A DNA stretch of 64,000 nucleotides from Asparagus officinalis (Eukaryota > Streptophyta > Magnoliopsida > Asparagales > Asparagaceae): positions 2,846,650 through 2,910,649 of the forward strand of contig NC_033794.1 of NCBI RefSeq assembly GCF_001876935.1. The letters run 5' to 3'. The notes beneath the pieces are model-generated. The model saw nothing but the letters and a program-made list of their open reading frames with translations, did not search any database and was not told the DNA's origin. The translations under genes were made by a program, and so were the position numbers. Shown here piece after piece: positions 32,781-44,535 of the stretch. Position 1 is the stretch's first letter. Every line of letters begins with the position of its first letter.

Positions 32781-34334
32781 TATCAAACGTTTTTTTTAAA
32801 ATATAACTTGTGGTTGGAGGGACAGTGAATTCATCTTACAATGATTTTCTATATATGAGAAAAAAAACACTTTTTTGTTAAGTTATAATCGATGATTTCA
32901 TTTTGGTAACATTTGATGTGTACAAGTGTAATTTCATCAGAACCACAGTAAATTTCTGTATAATTCTCAGCAAAAAAAAAGAAAAGAAAAAGTTGGTGCA
33001 GATTTTCCAGTGAACTAAAGTTAATAGGGTGTACTTGCTCAGGATGATTCAAGAGCCATGATAGATAAAAGCGTGAAATTATTTTCTGACTTTTGACGTG
33101 ACAAATACAAATTTGGCAGGAACTACCTTGAAAATATTTCATTGAAATCTCCAGTAAGCGTTGTCGCAGTTTTCCTTATGGAAAATTCATCATTTTGTTG
33201 CTGATGATGAAGTATGTCTCATTAGCAAAGTGTTTATCCAATTCACCATTCAGTAGAATTTCTAGAATTAATATAGTTGTGCGAAAAAAGTAAATGTAGG
33301 GGATAACATTTGATATGTGTACAAGTGTATTTTCATTAGAAACACAGTAAATTTCTGTATAATTCTCAGAAAAATAAATAAAAAAAGGTCCCACCGAGAC
33401 TTGAACTCGGGTTACTGGATTCAGAGTCCAATGTACTAACCGCTAGACCATGGGACCTTGTTGATTGTTGGCCTACATATTTATAAATGTTTGACAACTA
33501 GCACCCACTCAAGCATTTTTTTTCTAGTCCAATAATTTGGCAGAAAAAATTAGGAATACCTATGGGGTTCTATAAAATAAAAGATGAAGAATAATTCTCT
33601 AGTTATTATTCAAACCTGACATGTTATGTTCATTACCTGTCACCTTATGGAGAGGATTACTTTGTACTGCATGAAGCTCTAAATGCAGCCAAACAAATTA
33701 ATTACAGTTCATTTGTACTACATGAAGCTCTAAATGCAGCAAAACAAAACAAAGATAAGCTGTTGGCGTTGGTACGAGCGAAAAAAATAAGTACAATGCT
33801 TGAATTGCTTATGTATTATTGGCTTTCGGTTCAACAAGCTTGGCTGAAGAAGTTGTATGTAGAAAAATAGTTACACAGGCAATTGTTATTGTATTTGTGC
33901 TTCTCATTCTCTTTGCCAGCACGCATAATAAAACAGCCAAAATGAAATCTATAAACTGAATTCGCGGTATTAACACCCAACTAACATGCTGTGATTTCCA
34001 TCTGAAAATGTGCTTTCAGGAAACAGTACAATTTAATCTGCTTACACATACAGGGCAAAAGAATTGAACGTGCTAAAACAACACAAGATACAAAAGAACT
34101 TTTTTCCCCTTTCCAGGTCGAGCAACTTGATCACGTTGAAGCCACTCAGTCGTTAGAATTCCTCTAAGAATAAAAAACTAATCAAACCTTTTGATTCCTC
34201 TTGAACTTCTCGCTTGGTGTCGAGGTGAACTTGTAGGTTAGACCAAGCTGATACTGAAACTTCGTATTCTTAGGCATGATAATCTTTAGTGATCTGCTGA
34301 CTATGTCAAGGAGCATTTTCTTGTTTCTTGGAAC
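32781..34334. other. Spacer between AHL-C and transporter copy C
   Basis: Matches 13379-14807 of unit 1 and holds the intact tRNA-Gln. Compared with unit 1 it keeps about 80 bp after 32830 that unit 1 lacks. No protein gene seen. Confidence 0.7.
33386..33457 (-). tRNA. tRNA-Gln (CUG)
   Basis: Read on the minus strand, 72 nt starting GGTCCCATGG. The acceptor stem GGTCCCA pairs fully with TGGGACC. The anticodon loop CTCTGAA holds anticodon CTG between TTGGA and TCCAG. The T arm holds GTTCAAGTC. A T-rich stretch follows on the minus strand in the form of A-rich plus-strand sequence (33371-33386), which suits a Pol III terminator. The sibling at 13872-13930 is truncated. Confidence 0.93.
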
Positions 34335-37300
34335 TCATTTTTGTGGCTTCCCAATGGAGTGGAGGTATACAGAGACAGAGACAACCCTGAAAAAAGAAAG
34401 CAAAGATCATCAGATAAACTTAGGGTTCTCTTTCTGAAGCAGTGATGGTCGCTACTACTTACGTAGATCCCAGAAAGAAGGCAAGGGAGAGATGAAAGCC
34501 AAATAGGAACACTGAAGCAATTGCAGTCAGGAGCATTGCCACAGAAGTTGAGTACACCTGTACATGGACCAGAGAGAAATTTGATATAGCAGAAACTGAA
34601 GGAAGAACGTAAAAGTAAACATTTGTCTAGTAAACCCTCCTCAACTACCTAATTGGTTCTAAAGGCAAAAGGAGGTTTAAAAAAAACATTGATTTTATGT
34701 TGAATATCTTAATCTCTATGGATAGTATTAAAAGCCAACAGAAAGAAGACAGTCGACATGCTCCCACTACTAGGTCTTCGAACTTAGTATACTGGTATTT
34801 GCATGAGAAGAAAAATAATGCACTACATAGCCATTCTTCTACATGATTACGTTTTTCATACCATGACAATTTAGTAGCCATTCTAATATTCTATGCTTCC
34901 ACATGGTTACATTTTTCATACCACGACAATTTAACAGTAACATTATAGTTATATATGCAATTTTAAGTCTTTGTCTCCCTTGTGATATTTTTCATACAAA
35001 TTTATGTTAAGAAATAAAATCATTACAACAGTGAAAAATTAGAACATTAAGTATTGTCTATTCTACCCTGAATTATTAAACAGTTATCTCTTGGCAGTTC
35101 AGCTTCTTTTCTGGTGAAAGGGAGGGGGAAAAAGAGTTATCTACTAGGTTACACCAATGGGCACTGGCCTATCATACAACAACAGGAACCTGAAGTTCTC
35201 GCACATCCAATATTGTTATCGGCATATTTCATTACCATCGATACAGCAATATCTCAAGATTTAAGCCAGCTAGATAGCTTTTCAGTTTACATATTGAAGC
35301 TGGTGAATCACTAAGGTAAGATGGTTCTACTTGATGTTGTTTTTCATAAATAATTCTCTGCAAGTTGTTGTAATATTTACCTTCACAATGTTATCAGCAT
35401 ATTTCATTACCATCGATACAGCAATTCCACTGCAAATACAAAGAACTCAGGAACTGGATAAACTTGAAATTTTGCAAAAGAGACATAATAAAATATTTAC
35501 CTGAGAGCATGATTTAGAATCATGCAAACTGTGATGAAAGAATAACCATGGAAGAAACCTCTGCAGTACAAGATATATTCAATAAAATTCAATATAAATG
35601 CTAAATTTAGGATAATAGATGTGGAATGGAAGATGTGAAGATTGAAGAATGCTTCAAGCTTACTTATTCATAACTGCATCATAATCCTGAACGCAAATTG
35701 CAACCAAATTGAAAATCATGCCAAAAATGTACAACCAGAAGTTTTGAACATTAATATTTCTTGAAGGGCGTTTTTTTATAATAGCCTGCATTTTTGAAAT
35801 GGGTGAAGTTCAGTAATATTCAAGAATAGGTGATTAGATTGACAGAATTCCAAGAGTATATCGTGATAGAAAAGGGAATACAAATTAAAAACGCAGTATC
35901 ACACCACCATATCTATTATCCATCGTAATTATTATGGTATAGAACAATAAACTGTCTGTTGTGCTTCCAGATAATTGTGTCCCACCAGTATAAAGATTAA
36001 CCCGACAAAAAAAGTCACATGCTTTGGGGATTCCCCCTACCCACTCATCAAGTGATCTTGTTCTAGCCTCAGGATAAAAAAAGTCACATGCTTTGGGGAT
36101 TCCCCCTACCCACTCATCAAGTGATCTTGTTCTAGCCTCAGGATTGAAGAGAGCACCACGGTCTCTCAGCATACAGAAAAGTATATATGGAAGGAAACCA
36201 GTGGTATTTTATTTGACATGATTCTCCCAAAAATGTTTTATATTGCCAGACGGATGTTAGCGAGCCCGACAAATGTCTCTAACACATGAGTAAAAGAACT
36301 CTCCTATACTCAAGGAGACAATTAATTTTGGGAGTTGGATGGTCCTGGAGATGGATTGATGGGGCAGTAAACCTACAAGTGATGCTGATGGACTGCTTCA
36401 TCATTATGTTAGGGTATGCAATCAGTTGTTAGTTACGTGTTCTAAGGAGCATGGAATCAGATGACAGACAAATACACAGAATTCTAAAATAAACTATACC
36501 AAACATGCATGGGAAGAAGTACAGTGGTTTATGTCCTCCAAGATAGAAGTGCATGTATTGTGAAAGAATGCAATCGCTTAATGAATACCTCTGTATATAC
36601 CCCAGCAAAGCCACTTAGAAGTGCCATGATCTGAAACAAAAATAATTGATATCAACATAACTATCAGTTTCAAGAATACTACAGCAAAGAATCTTCAGTT
36701 GAAGAACAACAGTTATCTATACTCACAATGGCCATCATCCACCCCTGAAAAGGTGTTTGAAGAACACGATCTGAACTGCGAAGCAAATAATGTTCTAAAA
36801 TATTCAGTAGTTAAAAGTACATAGAGAATGTAAGAGTTGGTCAAAGACAAAGCTATAAAGTTGAGGGTGTGTGAGAGTCTTTGTCACTAGGGTAGTGAAT
36901 ACTAACACGATACATCATGAGTATCTTAGGAACTCAAAGATATTAATATAACAAAGCATAGGATAACAGATGATAAATTATACTTACGAGGCATTAAGTT
37001 GTGCGGTGGTACACCCTGCACATAGGAGAATAAAAGCAGCCCATTGGATTTCACTTAACCTGGAAGGAAGAAAAGAATAGCACTATGGTTTCTAATTAAC
37101 AACTATCGAACTACTAAAATTCAATAACAGCCGGATGGAATAATATGTGGTTATAGAAGCAGAAAGAAATTAAGAACAAAGATTAAAAGATTAAAATAAA
37201 AGGTAAAATAATGTTAGATAACCCAGTGAACTTTTCAAGCATAAGAACTGAACATATCAATAAACCATCAACATGTCGAAGCGTCACGCATGTGCATCCA

Positions 37301-39467
37301 ACATTCTTCAATTCAAGCTCATACACACCTCACTGTACCGATTATCAACTCAAGCTCATTTACACCTCATGTTTACTTAAAATTACAGTTAATCTTGTAA
37401 TATTTGAACAATTAGCTCCAAGATAAACAAACAACTCTAACAGCTGCAGGTCATGTCAGGCGCATGCAGCAAGTTCAGAGAGTAATAAAACTTGGAGATA
37501 TCTAACTTATAACTACAAGATAAATAAGGTGGGAAAAAATTAATATTGGGATATGTTCTCATGACGAAGTGGCAAGCAGGCTCACTGAAAGAACTTTACT
37601 CATGACACTCTTGCAGATATGTGATGTTTGATTGTGAATTTGACATGGCTTTCTATCATTGTTTTGGTTGGTTTTATTTTTAATTTTTACTTTTTAGGGA
37701 TTCATGAATGGTAAAAGCTTATGTCATCTTAAGTGGATAGGAAAGAGTCATCCACCAACTTTTTTATCCGTTGATATTGCATTGGGATCCGTGATAGATA
37801 TGAAGAATCTTTTAAGATTTGTGCATCTTTTGATGGCACAAATCTTGAGACAATATGAGTGGAGAAAAAGTTTGGTGGACAAGGTCTCTTATCCACTTAA
37901 GTGGATAGGAGTTTTACTCTTCATGAACTACATTTCCCAAAAATTATAATATTTACTAACAAGCTTGTTAGCGATTATGACAGTAGTTTAGGTGATTTAG
38001 AAGAGTAAGTCACAACTATCTAAACAAAGTTTTAAGGGACAAGGTAACACAAACAACGGCATGCAATTGTGTAGTACTGAAGGCGCATACAATTTATAAT
38101 TTGTGCACTTGAGCTATATCTAGTGAGCATTTAAGGTTATAGTATGTCTTAAGGATATAGAGAACTACAATATTTACGTCAAAGAAAACAAAAGTTTCCC
38201 TTAAATGGAAGAAATCTTACTTCCTCTTTAGAATGATACGATATAGCACACCAGTGCTGATAATGTTAAGGTTCTTCAGTATCTGATAAGCAGGGGCATC
38301 CACATATGCAAAGATGTAATACTGGAAACAAAAAAGTGTAACTGGATCATGGATTTCATGGCATTAGTTTCTAATTCATATCATGGAAAAGTAATTATAA
38401 TAGAATATACCTGCAGCAAGTTCTTGACTAGGTAAAGCAGTGCAGGAATAGGATAGACACTAACTTCATCGAATGATGTCGTTAACCTGAAAATAAATAA
38501 TGTTGGATATACTACACCAATGAGAATCTCTTGTTAAAGCCTTAAAAAAAGTCTGATCATTGTCAGTCTGAATCTTCAACTAGGAAACATAGCACCAGTA
38601 AGGCCACATGGCAAATCCTCAAAAGTAGATTATGAGGATATGATGGCATGGAGCTCAGAAGAAAAAATGGCAAATACATCACTTAAAGCTACAAGATGTT
38701 AAACATCCATCAAAATGCCTTTCTTTATGCATATACAGATGGTCAAGTTTCACCTCTAAAGATCACACATCCTCAGAAAAAAATATATAATATGTGAAGA
38801 GCTTACCTGTTATCTTCTGTGACCCCTTCCCTTTTCCATATTCTGCTAAGGGCTGCAAGTGATAGCGCACATTTTAAGGCCTCCACCTAATATGAAAAAA
38901 TGAGGAAAATTCACATATAGGCCTTTAAGTTAACAATTAAAGTTTTAGATTGATTTATATAATGTACCATAGCCATGATTGTTCTGAAAGCGAACAGTTT
39001 TTGCAGTTTGGAACAATCAGGCAACTAAGAACTACAGAACCATAAGAAGACCGATTGACATTTCTCCCTTACCGAAAAGTTAGCCGTTGTCACACTGTAT
39101 TCATACTTTCCAGCTCTCTTGGACCACACAATAAGTATTGACGAAAAGTTAGCCGTTGTCACACTGTATTCATACTTTCCAGCTCTCTTGGACCACACAA
39201 TAAGTATTGATTGTGAACTTGTAAGCAACGTCAATGACAATGTAACAACTGATCTGCCATACAGATAGAAGACGAGAAATTTATAGCTTGCATAAGCCAT
39301 ATCATGTATATAACTATTTAGCAATTCTTAAATGCTCTCACTTTAGTTTCCAGCTGGATTTGTTCACCGAGCTACTCGAGCTAGACACATTTGTCATTAG
39401 CCCTGCAGAATCAAAAGGAAATAAATGTGAGAGGAAGAAAGACAGGTAATGAGGATGTGAAGAGAGT

Positions 39468-39514
<47 letters not shown>

Positions 39515-40783
39515 ATTGTATTTCCTGTAAACCAAGTCCCTGGATGGTGTTTTCATAAGTTCAAAGAGCTGATCCTAAGTAGTTCGTCAGATCTCTATCT
39601 AGTTGTCTTCATCCTACCTATGTTCCTCGCTCTTAAAATGCTAAAAATATCACTATTAAGACTGCAAGTACTACTCCCAACATCACCAATAAACTCATCT
39701 ATCTCCCACTCTTCCTACATGTCTATAATTGGAAACTAAGCAGATAACTAGACTCCATGAACTATATTTGGATTATCTTTCTGATGGCTTCCATAAACTT
39801 ATATAATCAGACATGTTGATCATGTATTATCAGGGTTTAGGGCACATACGCTAGAATATTAAGTTTACTCTTTTACCATAAACTTCTTTCGCACTGTATA
39901 TCCACATTCTAGTTACACTATTATGAACCATGGGGATGACCTTGATAAAGCAAGGGGCCCATTCGTCCATTATCTGGCAGTTTCATGATCACCAAAGACT
40001 ACTATGAACATATAACTGATGCTTTTAGATTCACTGAGATTGAAACAGGAACATACCGCCCGAGAGAGGTTTTTTGCGCAAGTCCTCTATATCATCCTGA
40101 GAAGTATCTTCATCCTAAAAATGCCAAGGCAAGTATAGGTAATTTAACTTGAAATAAGCAAAAACACATTGGAAGAACAATTTTGTTCGCTAAAATGGGA
40201 TGATGCTGATATCAATAGCTTGAATTCAGATGAAAATAGGCATTCAATGACCATCATGATTTCAATAAACAAATTCAACAACCATCATGTTTTCAAACAG
40301 TGTTTCTGAATTCCCATGAATAGCTCCCCTCATAGAATTATTTCAGACTAATAAGTCAAACACGCTCATTAACAAAAGATGAACCAGATCTCACAAGATG
40401 AATTAACACAGAAAGTACTAACACTAACCCTCAAGCCTTAGTATTCTTAATAATCAACCGAATGAAGAAACTACTGTTATAAACCCTAAACCCTAAATCT
40501 TCAAAATTTTTATCATTCAACCACATTACGCAGAAAAGAACCAATATTTCGGAATATACAATAAAAAAACCCCCACAAATCTACCGGTAAAAGCTCGATA
40601 ACAATGAAATCGAACCTCAAGCAGGGAACTCAGTGCAAATTACAAAAACATCTGATTCGAGATCCGAAAGTGCCAAAATCTTTGGGTTTTTTTCTTGATC
40701 AAGATTAAAATGTCGAAATTAATGAGCAAGTTGAGGAGAAAAAGAGAGATTTTTACCTGATCTTTGATTTTTCGATAGTCCAT
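34335..40783 (-). CDS. CSTLP: CMP-sialic acid/UDP-galactose transporter-like protein (complete copy C)
   Basis: Fifteen exons (5' to 3'): 40757-40783, 40057-40114, 39342-39402, 39073-39253, 38807-38886, 38411-38486, 38221-38321, 36988-37059, 36727-36775, 36589-36630, 35664-35785, 35501-35560, 35381-35429, 34463-34557, 34335-34386. All are GT-AG and phases join into 374 codons plus stop. The protein starts MDYRKIKDQ, has an acidic cytosolic tail, then a multi-spanning membrane body with SILIVWSKRAGKYEYSV, YYIFAYVDAPAYQILKNLN, KKRPSRNINVQNFWLY and GIAVSMVMKYADNIVK. These are signature stretches of the plant branch of the nucleotide-sugar transporter family, which works in Golgi-type membranes. 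Without a 69-bp tandem repeat in exon 4 (23 residues in frame) it would be 351 residues, the usual length. Exact sugar substrate cannot be read from sequence. Confidence 0.92.
36011..36148. repeat. 69-bp tandem duplication in transporter intron 10, copy C
   Basis: The unit starting 'aaagtcacatgctttgg' at 36011 repeats at 36080. Copy B has it once near 16560. Confidence 0.95.
37701..37928. mobile_element. Fold-back element in transporter intron 7, copy C
   Basis: Same hairpin element as at 18082-18318: ends TTCATGAA, inverted arms with 'cttaagtggatagg', central inverted 'aagatttgtgc' / 'gcacaaatctt'. Confidence 0.7.
39073..39210. repeat. 69-bp in-frame tandem duplication in transporter exon 4
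   Basis: The unit starting 'cgaaaagttagcc' at 39073 repeats perfectly at 39142. It adds 23 residues ending in TTANFS to a transmembrane region. Copy B has it once. Confidence 0.95.
39470..39511. repeat. (GA)n microsatellite at the duplication breakpoint
   Basis: About 21 GA units in transporter intron 2. Homology between the two duplication units ends exactly at its left edge (unit 1 breaks at about 19795). Confidence 0.92.
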
Positions 40784-41309
40784 TTTCAAGGAGAGAGGAT
40801 CTGATCTCTGTTGTCGTCCACAGCGAGAGTGAGATTGTCGCTCGACGCATCAAGCTGATGAACGCGGGTTAACGAGATCTAAATCCAACAAGATATTGTA
40901 CCCGTTTGAAAATTTTTTCTTCTTTTAATATAACCCCCTTCCTGTTGTTGTACTTTCTCATTGGACCCCTCAAATGCTTTTTCTTTTTTCTTTTTTTTCT
41001 CCTTTTTTTTGCCTTTTATTTGATTATTGTAATTGCTCAAGACAACATGTTTTAATAATTGAGATGTAAATATAGCAAAAAAAAACACATATAAACTGCA
41101 TACAAAAAGCCATTTTTTATTATGGTATAAATCAAAGAATAAAAATTGATAAAGAAATGCAACAAAATCTAAGAAAAATCTTTACTGTGTAAGAAATAAA
41201 TATCTAATTTAACTAACAAAATTGTACAATGGAATATTGGCATTTTTTAGTCATTCAAAAAAATTTTTTTTTTAAATTACTAACAAATTAAAAAAAGACA
41301 ATACGCTTA
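40784..41309. other. Upstream region of the transporter gene
   Basis: The first about 90 bases (GA/CT-rich and GC-richer, around 'gtcgctcgacgcatcaag') are probably the 5' UTR and proximal promoter of the minus-strand transporter gene. Beyond that the DNA is AT-rich with homopolymer runs. No gene seen. Confidence 0.5.
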
Positions 41310-41748
41310 GGGGGTGTTTGGTTCAATTTCTAGAAATTATAGGAAATGTTTTCCACCTAAAATATGATTTCCTCGTATTTCTTAAAAAAATTATAGGAAA
41401 AGTTTTGAGAAATCAAAAAGTATCAATTTTCTTGTTTTTTGTACTTTGCTTGTTTGGTTCAAAACAAGAAAATAGCTCATAACTTTATAGAAAATAACAA
41501 GATTTGGTAGGTTTTTAATTTTAAATATGGTATGTGTCAGATTTCTGGTGATTTCCTCTCATTTTGAGAGGAAATTGCTTTTTGTAAAATTTGGTAGGTT
41601 TTGATATTTTATAGAAAATATTTCTGTAAATTTTTTGTTGAACCAAACACAATTTACAGAAATCTCTGAAAAACTTTTAATTACAAATTTGTCATTGTCA
41701 GATGTTTTAAAAAAAGTTTTCTCAAAAAATGTGCAACCAAACAGCCCC
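41310..41748. mobile_element. PIF/Harbinger-like (Tourist-type) MITE
   Basis: Ends GGGGGTGTTTGGTTCA and, reversed, GGGGCTGTTTGGTTGC form terminal inverted repeats. Flanks are TTA on both sides (41307-41309 and 41749-41751), the PIF/Harbinger target duplication. 439 bp, AT-rich, non-coding. Confidence 0.85.
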
Positions 41749-41814
41749 TTAACTTATAGAGGAAAACTAACTTGACTTGATCTTATCCCATAATCCAATG
41801 AAATTATGTTAAGG

Positions 41815-42208
41815 GCCTGTTAGATTCGTTTTCCACTCTTGGTGGAAATCCCATTCCATAAGAAAAACTCAATTTTGGAGGTTTTGTAGTTTTCCTATAA
41901 ATGGATTTTTCATGTTTGTTTCATACTAAAGAACGTGGGTGGAAATCAATTTCCACTTTATTCTCTTATTTGGTTGATGTACAAACATACGAAAATGGAT
42001 AAAATTTTATTTGAGAGAGAGATTATTGAGTTGAAGATTAATTCCACAAAAAACATTATTTTTCTTTTTTATTTTTACTCTATTTTTATCGATTTAAATA
42101 ATCATGATATTTAACCACGTGCATTGCACGTACATCTCAACTCATGATATTCAACCACGTGTATCGCACGTGCATCTCAACTAGTAATCGCACGTGCATC
42201 TCAACTAG
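41815..42208 (+). mobile_element. Helitron-like 3' end and preceding AT-rich DNA
   Basis: A hairpin-forming CACGTG..CGCACGTG segment (about 42156-42173) is followed by 'catctcaa' and CTAG at 42181-42184, then T. This is Helitron 3' end style, like the one at 841-868. The hairpin unit is partly repeated three times (42115, 42155, 42188), the last again ending CTAG. The left end is not fixed. Confidence 0.4.
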
Positions 42209-43021
42209 TAATCGGGTAGAAGCAAATCTTTATTGTGACCCAAACTTCCATGCATATTCTCCAGGTACCAATTTTTTATTTACAACAAAAAAAAGGGGGG
42301 GATTTCCAGCCCATTTCTTTTCAGTTTGGAAGGAATTCAGTGTTTGCCAATGAGCTAGCGTGGAGGCCTTTTCGAAAGCCCATTTTCCCATTTCTGACGG
42401 ATGAACTGAAAAAGCCCAAACTCAATTGTGGATAAACTCATTCCATTATGACACTGACAAGTGAGGCCTTCGATCGCAACCCAAGGCCGACAATGTCTTC
42501 ACAAGGCATTGGGCCGTTCGAATTAATTGGCCTGGATCGAGATATGAATATGAAGAATTTGTCGCACGCCGACTAAATACAAACCCTTTATTCGAAAAAT
42601 GTCATACGCCCTCCGTGATCATGAAAAAGGATATGGGCCAGGCATGTGGGCCCTACAGTTAGGTTTAGGTACCGTTGGTTGTTATTTTCAAAGCCCCCGC
42701 GCCTGTCACCTCCTTTATATAACTTAAAAAACCAGCTCCCTCTTCTTATCCACAACTCCTTACCGTTGCCTTCACGTTCGAATCGTTTTTCTTTCCCGAA
42801 AGTGTAAAAATGATGAAGGAAAGGGAACCCCTGGGGGAAAAAATGACAAGTTCTCCTTTTTTGAGTATAAATAAGAAGAGAAATAGGAAGTATAAATAAG
42901 AGCAAATTAGGAAATGAAATTAATGTTAAGTTGGTAGGAACTGATTTGTTTGTTAGAATATCATGATACACGACATGTTTAGCTCTTCACATATTTAACA
43001 AAAATTGAGGTTTTTTCTTGG
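42209..43021. other. Intergenic DNA, no gene seen
   Basis: Mixed-composition sequence with short open frames on both strands but no domain, splice pattern or repeat structure I can support. Confidence 0.5.
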
Positions 43022-43455
43022 GGTTATTTACAATTAAACACCCCACAATTTACACAACTTGTAACTTTAGTACTCTCTTGCCCAATAAATACCCCAAACT
43101 TAAATCATTTATTATTTTGATACCTGTAAAAATTTTTTCTTGCCCAAAATGAACCGCAACATTCAATAAATTTTTACTTTGATATCCTAGCCATGATTTT
43201 TTATATTTTAATATCACAATCTTTAACTGGAAATTAATGTTCGGATATCAAAGTTAAATTTTATGGACTCTGAGGCATTAAAGCTATATTTTATTTAATT
43301 AATGGGTTTTACTGGCAAAACTAAATTTGGGGTATCAAAGCAAATTTTGTTGAACTTTGGAGTATTTTTGGGCAAAAATGAACTTTGGGCACCAAAGTTT
43401 AAAATGAGGAAAAGTTTGGGGTATTTAAATGCAAATAACATTTCCCCCTTAAAAA
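43022..43455. mobile_element. Fold-back element with long imperfect inverted arms
   Basis: The left arm (about 43022-43130, including 'aataccccaaacttaaat') is inverted against the right arm (about 43312-43455, including 'aagtttggggtatttaaat'). Arms are about 110-140 bp with many mismatches. The inside is AT-rich and non-coding. It resembles Mutator-type or fold-back MITEs. No clean target duplication found. Confidence 0.5.
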
Positions 43456-44535
43456 CGCTTTTCTTTGGAAAAAAAATTCCACGAATTTTCTATAAAAAAT
43501 AGTTTTTGCTTTATTAAAATTTCATGATATTTTCTTATCAAAATAGTGAGTAAGAGAAGGGAGGATTTCTCCTCTTTTGCGTTGCTAATTCAAACCGAGG
43601 TTGAATAATAGGAATGATCTAATATAAACACTAAGGACAAAACTGCCCATTTTGTTGTTCTGCCTGTTTTCGAATTTTTTACTATTTTTAAATTATAAAA
43701 ATGCCTAATTTCGGAGTATCAAAGCAATCCTCTTGAATTTATTATGCGCAACTGTTACAGATAGGTACAGCTGACTTAATGAAGACACTAGTCACTGCTC
43801 TATAGTGGTCAAGTCAATATTTCGAGATGAATTGAAGTAGACTGACTAGAAGTTGCGATATAAAGCTTTCTTGTCGTATGCGGCGACAAATGATCGAACC
43901 ACAACTCCATAATTAATAGTAATGGTAAAACGCTCCTCCTAACAAGCGTTCTTTAGTCTTTAACTTTAAAAAAAAGTTCAAGGAATCAAGAAAACTCGAA
44001 TCGATTAAGAGCTTCCAAGACAAGTTGATTGCCGAAACATCACGACCTTCTTAGGAATCAGAGAAGATGATATATTTATATCTACAAGCATGTTGAGCTA
44101 CTTTTGTACGCGCAAATGTTACACGAGCCTAAGTGCAGAACAAGTGATCATCATCTCCCATGAGGTGAGAGAGGACTTTGAGGAAAGGGTGAGGCAATCC
44201 ATTCCCATGCATTTTACAACGATATCATACCACTGAAAGTAATAGATGAAAGGAGTACAATATGTAATTTACGTACGTACCCTTAAATTTACACATCATA
44301 TATACGCAAACCAAAATTCAAACTCAACAACTCCCTCCTCCAAATTAAGCCTCAACTCACTACACCTACCAACCAAAAAAAATATCTACCCAAAGCTCAA
44401 AACTCACTCGTGAGCGGTGTCTCGGCACTAACATCCTCATACGCTCTCCGTGAACTCCACCACCACCACCTTTCCCTCGCTATTACAGCCCCACGTTTCC
44501 CACCCCAACTCCCACTTCCAACCCCGCACCAAAAA
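43456..44535 (+). other. Upstream region of the PIRL gene
   Basis: AT-rich intergenic DNA that becomes CT/CA-rich close to the gene. A GTG-started extension of the open frame exists from 44410, but the family alignment favours the ATG at 44536. So 44280-44535 likely holds the 5' UTR. No other gene seen. Confidence 0.5.

Noticed and set aside
35885..36172. Minus-strand open frame with repeated RSLDEWVGGIPKACDFF
   Set aside because: It lies wholly in transporter intron 10, doubles only because of a 69-bp duplication, and I recognise no domain.
42588..42971. 127-codon minus-strand open frame in intergenic DNA
   Set aside because: No recognisable domain, no splice context, and composition like its surroundings.
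44410..44535. Extension of the PIRL frame upstream from a GTG
   Set aside because: No ATG in the extension. The family N-terminus begins at the ATG at 44536.
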